A DNA stretch of 64,000 nt, taken from contig NZ_BMVP01000021.1 of the NCBI RefSeq assembly GCF_014650775.1, positions 1-64,000 on the forward strand. Reading direction: 5' to 3'. This document shows, one piece after another, positions 59,691-64,000 of this stretch. Numbering within the stretch: position 1 is the stretch's first letter; each line of letters starts with the position of its first letter. The notes under the pieces were generated by a model. The model was not told the origin of the DNA. It did no database searches and saw only the letters and a list, made by a program, of their open reading frames with translations. This DNA comes from Streptomyces cirratus. GTDB taxonomy: Bacteria > Actinomycetota > Actinomycetes > Streptomycetales > Streptomycetaceae. The position numbers were made by a program, and so were the translations under genes.

Positions 59691-60480
59691 TGGCTCTTCC
59701 TTGACGCGGTGTGAGGGGCGGCTGCTCCCAACCCCTTGTTGCTCCCTTGAGTGGCCTTCCACCTGCAGCTCAGGGACCAGAGGGACTGAAGATTCACTAT
59801 TGCGGAGGTTACCTCAGAGGTCGCGGCGGCTCAGGTTCAAATAGCCGCTGTATCGCCAGTTCAGTCCCTTCGGTCCCTCACTACGTGAAGGTATGGCCCA
59901 GTTCATCCAGGAAGGTTCCTCTTCTTCAACCGGCCGACACCCGGGCGTGTCGCACTTTCTGGCCGAGAACCGACCATGAGTCCCTCCACCTTCGAGCCGG
60001 CCTCCACCAGGCCCCTGCTCCGCCCCTCTCCCAGTCCAGTACATCACCCATCACCCGGAGCACCCCGCCACGGCCCCACGCCCCCAGGGTCTGAAAGCAC
60101 CCCGAATCCGGTTAAGTCCCTCGCTGTTCAGTCCCTGGAAGAAACCGCAGGTCAGAGGGGTGAAGAACAACTGACAGGGACTAAAGGGACTGAGAATCAG
60201 CTCTTCCACTTCTCACGTGTGCGTGTATGCGCGGGCGTATGTAGAGGTCCCTAGATGCTTATGCGGCTCATAACTAGAGATTTGAGTCCCTTCGGTCCCT
60301 GTGCCTGCCGACGAGGGCCCCTGACCTGCAGGTTTATGCAGTGACTGAACGACCAGGGACCGAAGCCAGTCCACCGGCGTTCAGTACCTTGTCCCGGGGG
60401 GACCGGGTACCGAGGGAGGGGGCCACCCCACCCACCCCCGACCCCTCCACCCCTCAGCCCCTCGCCCTCACCCCGGCTGC
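59691..60480. repeat. Gene-free region with AGGGAC iteron-like repeats (candidate replication origin)
   Basis: About 790 bp upstream of the primase-polymerase gene without a supported gene and with lower GC. The 18-mer AGGGACCGAAGGGACTGA (or Y/R variants) occurs at 59772-59789, 59861-59878 (reverse), 60178-60195 and 60285-60300 (reverse), with single AGGGAC/GTCCCT units at about 60118, 60132 and 60355. Both orientations and 9-bp pair spacing are typical of initiator-binding iterons. Confidence 0.75.
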
Positions 60481-60626
60481 CAGTCCCTGAGCCCCTGGAA
60501 CGACCTCACGGCCCCGGACCCTCCCCCTGGACCCACAGGCAGCCCCTCACCCGCCCCCGAAGCCCCACCGGGCCCCTCACCCCGCCCCGCGTTCTCCGAA
60601 CGACCCCTGCGGAACCCCGGCGCCGG

Positions 60627-60649
60627 CGCCTGGTACCCGGTACCAGGCG
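60627..60649. repeat. Perfect 23-bp palindrome
   Basis: CGCCTGGTACC-C-GGTACCAGGCG, a perfect inverted repeat with a one-base centre, directly left of the DUF4097 remnant. No gene in 60481-60653. Confidence 0.8.
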
Positions 60650-60653
60650 GCCC

Positions 60654-60942
60654 GATGGCGTCGTCTTCGAGGCCGCGCACGGTTCGGTGAAGCTCGACGA
60701 GAGTGAAGGCGCCCGCCGCGCGCTCCACACCGGGCACGGCGACCTGTCGGTCGGAGCCGCCCGCGGAGCCTCCGCCTCCTTGGACGTCGGCACCTCCCAT
60801 GGCTGCGTCCAACGCGCTCGAGACCCCCGGTCTGACCGTCCACGCGACCACCGCCCATGACGACATCACCGCCGGCAGTCCCTCACGGCTCACACCTGGC
60901 CCGGACTGTTCCGACAGCACCGCGGCGTGGGGGAGTACATGA
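60654..60942 (+). pseudogene. Remnant of a DUF4097-type beta-strand repeat protein gene
   Basis: Forward-strand frame 1 reads VVFEAAHGSVKLDESEG...LHTGHGDLSVGAARGASASLDVGTSHG, the repeated strand-turn pattern of DUF4097 adhesin-like proteins. At about 60806 the frame must shift to continue as ASNALETPGLTVHATTAHDDITAG and a stop. The first two-thirds of a normal gene are missing, so it is a 5'-truncated, frameshifted relic. Confidence 0.7.
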
Positions 60943-61030
60943 GGGGGACCGGAACCACTACATCCGTGTCCGAAAGAGGGCCAGGAACAAGAAGCGGCCG
61001 ATGGCGCGCCCCCTCACCGGGCCCCAGGGC

Positions 61031-62464
61031 TCAGTAAGCCCGGCCGCTACCCGCGCGCGGGTCGACCGGTGTGAGAACTCCGAGCCGGTCCTCGATCGCC
61101 TGGGCCGCGGCCAGGCACAGGTCCTCCCGGAACGCGCGCCCGACGACCTGCACTCCGCGGGGGAGCCCGTCGGCCGTCCCCGTCGGTACGGCCACACCGG
61201 GCACCCCTACGAAGCTCGTGACGGTACACAGACGCATTCCCGACCCGACCTGGTCCCGACCCGGCCTGTCACGCGACTCCAGCCCCGGCTCGACCGGTGG
61301 CTCGGTGAAGACCGGGCCCAGCAACAGCGGGTAATCGTCGAGGAATTCCGCCCACGAGCGGCGGATGTTCATCCAGGTGCCCATCAACTTCATGAACTCG
61401 TCCGCGCTCGCAGGCGGGGTCTGCTCCATCATCATCTCGATGTAGCGGTCCCCGCCCCTGCCGAGCAGCTTGCGTACCACCGGCCAGGTCGGGGCGAACT
61501 CGGTCACGGTGATCCGGCCGTACGTCTCAAGGGCCTCGTCCATCCGCGGCACGTCCTGCACCTCGCGCACGTCGTACCCGGCGTCGCGCAGCGCGTCGGC
61601 CGCGGTCGTGATGGCTGCGTGCACCGTGCGGTGGACGCCGTGCCCGCCGGGATCCGCCACGACCGCGACCTTCACCCGACCGGGGAGCGGTTCCCCGTAC
61701 GCGGGCACCGGCACGGCGCGTGGGTCTCGCGGATCGGTCCCGGCCAGCACTTCGTAGGCAAGACGAAGATCGCCCACGCTCCGGGCCAGCGGGCCGTCGG
61801 TGACCAGCATTTGGGACGCGGGGCCGGGGTCGTCCGGGCCGAGGACACGGTGGTCGGCGGGGAACCGGCCCGTGGACGGCTTCAGCCCGGCCACACCGCA
61901 GAACTGGGCCGGGATGCGCACCGACCCGCCGGAGTCGTTGCCGAGCCCGAGCGCCGCCATGCCGGTGGCCACGGCCACCGCGTCGCCCCCGCTGGTGCCG
62001 CCCGGGGTCCGGCCACAGTCCCACGGGTTGACCGTGTCGCCGAACAGCTCGCTGCGCGTGTGCATCCCCGCGAGGATCAGGGTGGGGATGTTGCTGTGCC
62101 CGATGGGGATGGCCCCTGCTGCGCGCAGCCGTGCCACCGGAGGTGCGTCAGCCGACGCGACCAGATCGCGGAAGCGCTCGGTTCCGAACGTGGTCGGCAC
62201 GCCTTCGATCGCGGTGCTCTCCTTCACTGTGAAGGGCACGCCCGCGAGTGCTCCCAGCGGGTCACCGGCTGCCCGCCGACGGTCCGTCTCCGCCGCGGCC
62301 TCACGAGCGCGCTCCGCCAGGAGCTGGGTGACCGCGTTCACCTGCGGGTTGACCTCAGCGATCCGATCCAGGTGGCTGTCGATCAGTTCGACAGCTGAGA
62401 CCTCTGCGCTGCGCACGGCCTCCGCCTGCGCGGCTGCCGGCATCTTCCACAGGGCGTCCTGCAT
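61031..62464 (-). CDS. Amidase (amidase-signature family)
   Basis: 477 residues hydrolysing an amide to acid and ammonia. Catalytic Lys in PFTVKES (about 84), the Gly/Ser-rich TPGGTSGGDAVAVATG, and the nucleophile region GNDSGGSVRIPAQFCG complete the Ser-cisSer-Lys triad. Substrate unknown. ATG at 62464 with GGAGGGG upstream. Divergent from a TetR gene (127 bp), with palindromic operators between, so likely repressed by it. Confidence 0.92.
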   Translation of the reverse strand: MQDALWKMPAAAQAEAVRSAEVSAVELIDSHLDRIAEVNPQVNAVTQLLAERAREAAAETDRRRAAGDPLGALAGVPFTVKESTAIEGVPTTFGTERFRDLVASADAPPVARLRAAGAIPIGHSNIPTLILAGMHTRSELFGDTVNPWDCGRTPGGTSGGDAVAVATGMAALGLGNDSGGSVRIPAQFCGVAGLKPSTGRFPADHRVLGPDDPGPASQMLVTDGPLARSVGDLRLAYEVLAGTDPRDPRAVPVPAYGEPLPGRVKVAVVADPGGHGVHRTVHAAITTAADALRDAGYDVREVQDVPRMDEALETYGRITVTEFAPTWPVVRKLLGRGGDRYIEMMMEQTPPASADEFMKLMGTWMNIRRSWAEFLDDYPLLLGPVFTEPPVEPGLESRDRPGRDQVGSGMRLCTVTSFVGVPGVAVPTGTADGLPRGVQVVGRAFREDLCLAAAQAIEDRLGVLTPVDPRAGSGRAY

Positions 62465-62486
62465 GGCTTCCCCTCCCCATCCCGTA

Positions 62487-62542
62487 CCGATGCGCTTGCA
62501 TCGGAACTGAACCGTACCCCTGGAACCGATACGAGCGCATCG
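62487..62542. promoter_or_regulatory. Paired operators between amidase and TetR genes
   Basis: CCGATGC-GCTT-GCATCGG (62487-62504) is a perfect inverted repeat; CCGATACGAGCGCATCG (62526-62542) is a second, degenerate copy. They are the probable binding sites of the divergent TetR. Confidence 0.7.
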
Positions 62543-62591
62543 CATAAAGTGCTGCGAAAGCGGAGAACTGAGAAACAAGGGGGAGCCGGGC

Positions 62592-63179
62592 ATGCCCAGG
62601 CAGGTGGATCACGCGAGCCGACGCCGCCTCATCGCCGAGGCCGTCTGCCACCTCGCCGATGAACGCGGACTGGAGGGTGTGACCCTCCGCGACGTCGCGG
62701 CCCGCGCGCAGGTGTCGATGGGCGCGGTTCAGCGCTGCTTCCGTACCAAGGAAGAGATGCTCGTGTTTGCTCTCGGGCACATCAGTGAGCGGATCATGGA
62801 GCGCGTACGAGCCCGCCTCGTCAGGAGCCCGGCCCAGTCGGCCGGCACCGCCCTGGGGCACGCGGCCACCGAGATCTCGCTGCTCCGGGAAGAACAGCGC
62901 GCCGAGGCCAGGGTCTGGCTCGCCTTCGTCGCGCAGGCGACTGTCAGCAAGGTGCTCGCAACGACGCTGAAGGCGAACTACGCGGCTCTGCAGGAGGCGT
63001 TCACCCACCTCATCTCGGAAGCCGCCAGGGGCGCCGATCGCGCCACGCCCCTCGATCCCCAACGCGAGGCCCGCACCCTCCTCGCCCTCGCGGACGGTCT
63101 CACCGCGCACGTCCTCATCGGCCACCTCACCTCGCAAGAGGCACACGACGTGCTCCATTCACACCTGGCCGCCCTCTAG
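62592..63179 (+). CDS. TetR-family regulator divergent from amidase
   Basis: 195 residues: helix-turn-helix at about 10-55 (RRRLIAEAVCHLADERGLEGVTLRDVAARAQVSMGAVQRCFRTKEEML, ends given) and a helical BetI-like C-terminal domain (RVWLAFVAQATVSKVLAT, LLALADGLTAHVLIG). Probably represses the amidase gene and itself. ATG at 62592 with GGGGGAG upstream. Confidence 0.9.
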   Translation: MPRQVDHASRRRLIAEAVCHLADERGLEGVTLRDVAARAQVSMGAVQRCFRTKEEMLVFALGHISERIMERVRARLVRSPAQSAGTALGHAATEISLLREEQRAEARVWLAFVAQATVSKVLATTLKANYAALQEAFTHLISEAARGADRATPLDPQREARTLLALADGLTAHVLIGHLTSQEAHDVLHSHLAAL

Positions 63180-64000
63180 GAGTAACCGGACCGGCCCGCT
63201 CGCCCGCTCGCCCGCTTGCGGGCACTGGCCGCCGGCTCGCTGCCGGCCCGTGGCCATCTCGGCGTGTGCGGCCCCCACCCGTCCCTGTCGCGTTCGAGTG
63301 CACCTAACTCCCTTTCGAACACGCGGAAATCTATGTCGGCTGGAGTAGACATTGGGTGGCGGGGTGGTTATGGTTTCTCTCGTAGCCGAGATCAAGAAGG
63401 GCCCGGCAGAGATGAACTGCCGGGCAGCAGTACCCGCAAGTGCAGTGCGCAGGACGGTGCGGTGGTGGAGTGTCGAAGCCATAGCAGTCGTATGACGGCG
63501 ACGGGACTGACGACCGGACCGGGTGGCCCGCAGTGATCAGGGGCCGCCGTGAGCAGTACCAGCAGTGAAGTGGTTGGCGGTACCTCGGTGAAGGCGTCGG
63601 GCTGCGGGCGCGCGCACCGGGAGGTTCGGCAGTGGGGTTCTAAGCCAGAGCAGACGCAGGATGGGCGACGGGGCTGGCTGCCGAAGAGGTGGCGCTGTGT
63701 GAGGCCACCGGCAGTACGCAACACCAGCAGTACAAGCAGTAAGAGCAGTTCCGTTTGGCAAGTGATTGATTCAGAGGGAAAGAACGGAGGAGCCAGGCGC
63801 CATCAGGATCGCCCGGGTGAGCAGTAAGGGCCCGGGTACCGCAGGACATCGATAGTGAGGTGGTCTCCGGTCACGCATCCGCGATCCCCGCATCCCCGGC
63901 AGCGTTCAGGCCGGCCGTGCGGAAACAGAGGGCCGGCGCAGTATGAGGGCCGGCAGATGGTGTGAGCAGTTCCTTCGGGGTCCGGGTGCCGGTATGGCAC
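63180..64000. other. No convincing gene to the window end
   Basis: About 820 bp, less GC-rich than the rest. A perfect 9-bp hairpin GCCCGGCAG/CTGCCGGGC lies at 63401-63425. The hexamer AGCAGT or GGCAGT recurs about a dozen times (for example 63551, 63560, 63725, 63735, 63745, 63820, 63967). Short frames on both strands lack domain resemblance or ribosome-binding sites. Confidence 0.5.

Noticed and set aside
63180..64000. Telomere of the linear replicon
   Set aside because: No run of closely spaced palindromes with GCGAAGC-type loops is seen; tap-tpg alone does not place the end.
63803..64000. 65-codon Cys-rich reverse frame at the window edge
   Set aside because: Frame runs off the edge, no known zinc-finger spacing and no homology I can recall; cannot be supported.
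1..64000. tRNA or rRNA genes
   Set aside because: No cloverleaf with CCA-type end or rRNA-like conserved segments was noticed in either strand.

Overview
The window looks like Streptomyces or a close relative: very high GC, dense gene blocks with 4-nt ATGA/GTGA start-stop overlaps, SARP regulators, gamma-butyrolactone (GBL) signalling genes and a terminal-protein pair (tap/tpg). The partition genes, tap/tpg and a primase-helicase module with iteron-like repeats suggest a linear plasmid, although a chromosome arm cannot be excluded because no telomere is visible. From memory, unchecked, the polyketide part and its regulators resemble the auricin (aur1) region of Streptomyces lavendulae CCM 3239, which lies on a linear plasmid and is reported near an indigoidine synthetase gene.

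Left part (1-15.6 kb): a partial metK, a SARP-SDR pair, and the indigoidine synthetase gene bpsA (A-Ox-PCP-TE NRPS) with its own hairpin terminator. Behind bpsA sits an unusual seven-gene operon read leftward: TrpF-like protein, uracil phosphoribosyltransferase, EamA exporter, tautomerase, IndA C-glycosidase, Old-Yellow-Enzyme reductase and PRPP synthetase. It looks like a phosphoribosyl or C-nucleoside chemistry cassette. Next come accE, a 3,4-dehydratase deoxysugar gene, a SnoaL-like protein and a small coupled ORF. Two copies of a MITE-like inverted-repeat element flank this part.

Middle (15.6-33.3 kb): an accessory operon (MFS exporter, carrier protein, PPTase, malonyl transacylase), then a nine-gene type II polyketide operon of angucycline type: FAD hydroxylase, TetR, cyclase, KS-alpha, CLF, ACP, ketoreductase, aromatase/cyclase, and a fused monooxygenase-SDR. 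It is followed by an atypical response regulator with its cotranscribed partner, a divergent TetR pseudo-receptor, and a second aromatase plus an ACP whose phosphopantetheine serine is a cysteine.

Regulatory block (33.4-46.0 kb): three SARPs, four ArpA-type TetR proteins (only one keeps the ligand-pocket Trp), an AfsA-type GBL synthase and an epimerase-like protein, with many ARE-type palindromes (ACAAACCG-N6-CGGTTTGT). One SARP-TetR cassette is duplicated at 34.4-36.3 and 44.3-46.0 kb around a small cargo of enzymes.

Right part (46.3-64.0 kb): replicon maintenance. An SDR, a cation/proton antiporter and argG are followed by parA-parB, tap-tpg, a small protein, a P4-type helicase and a primase-polymerase. 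Around 40 copies of a 9-bp-phased GTTAACGSC motif lie in 47.05-53.98 kb, both between genes and inside the parB and tap reading frames. A second repeat family (AGGGACCGAAGGGACTGA) flanks the primase/helicase operon. The window closes with a degraded DUF4097 gene, an amidase with a divergent TetR regulator, and about 0.8 kb without a convincing gene.
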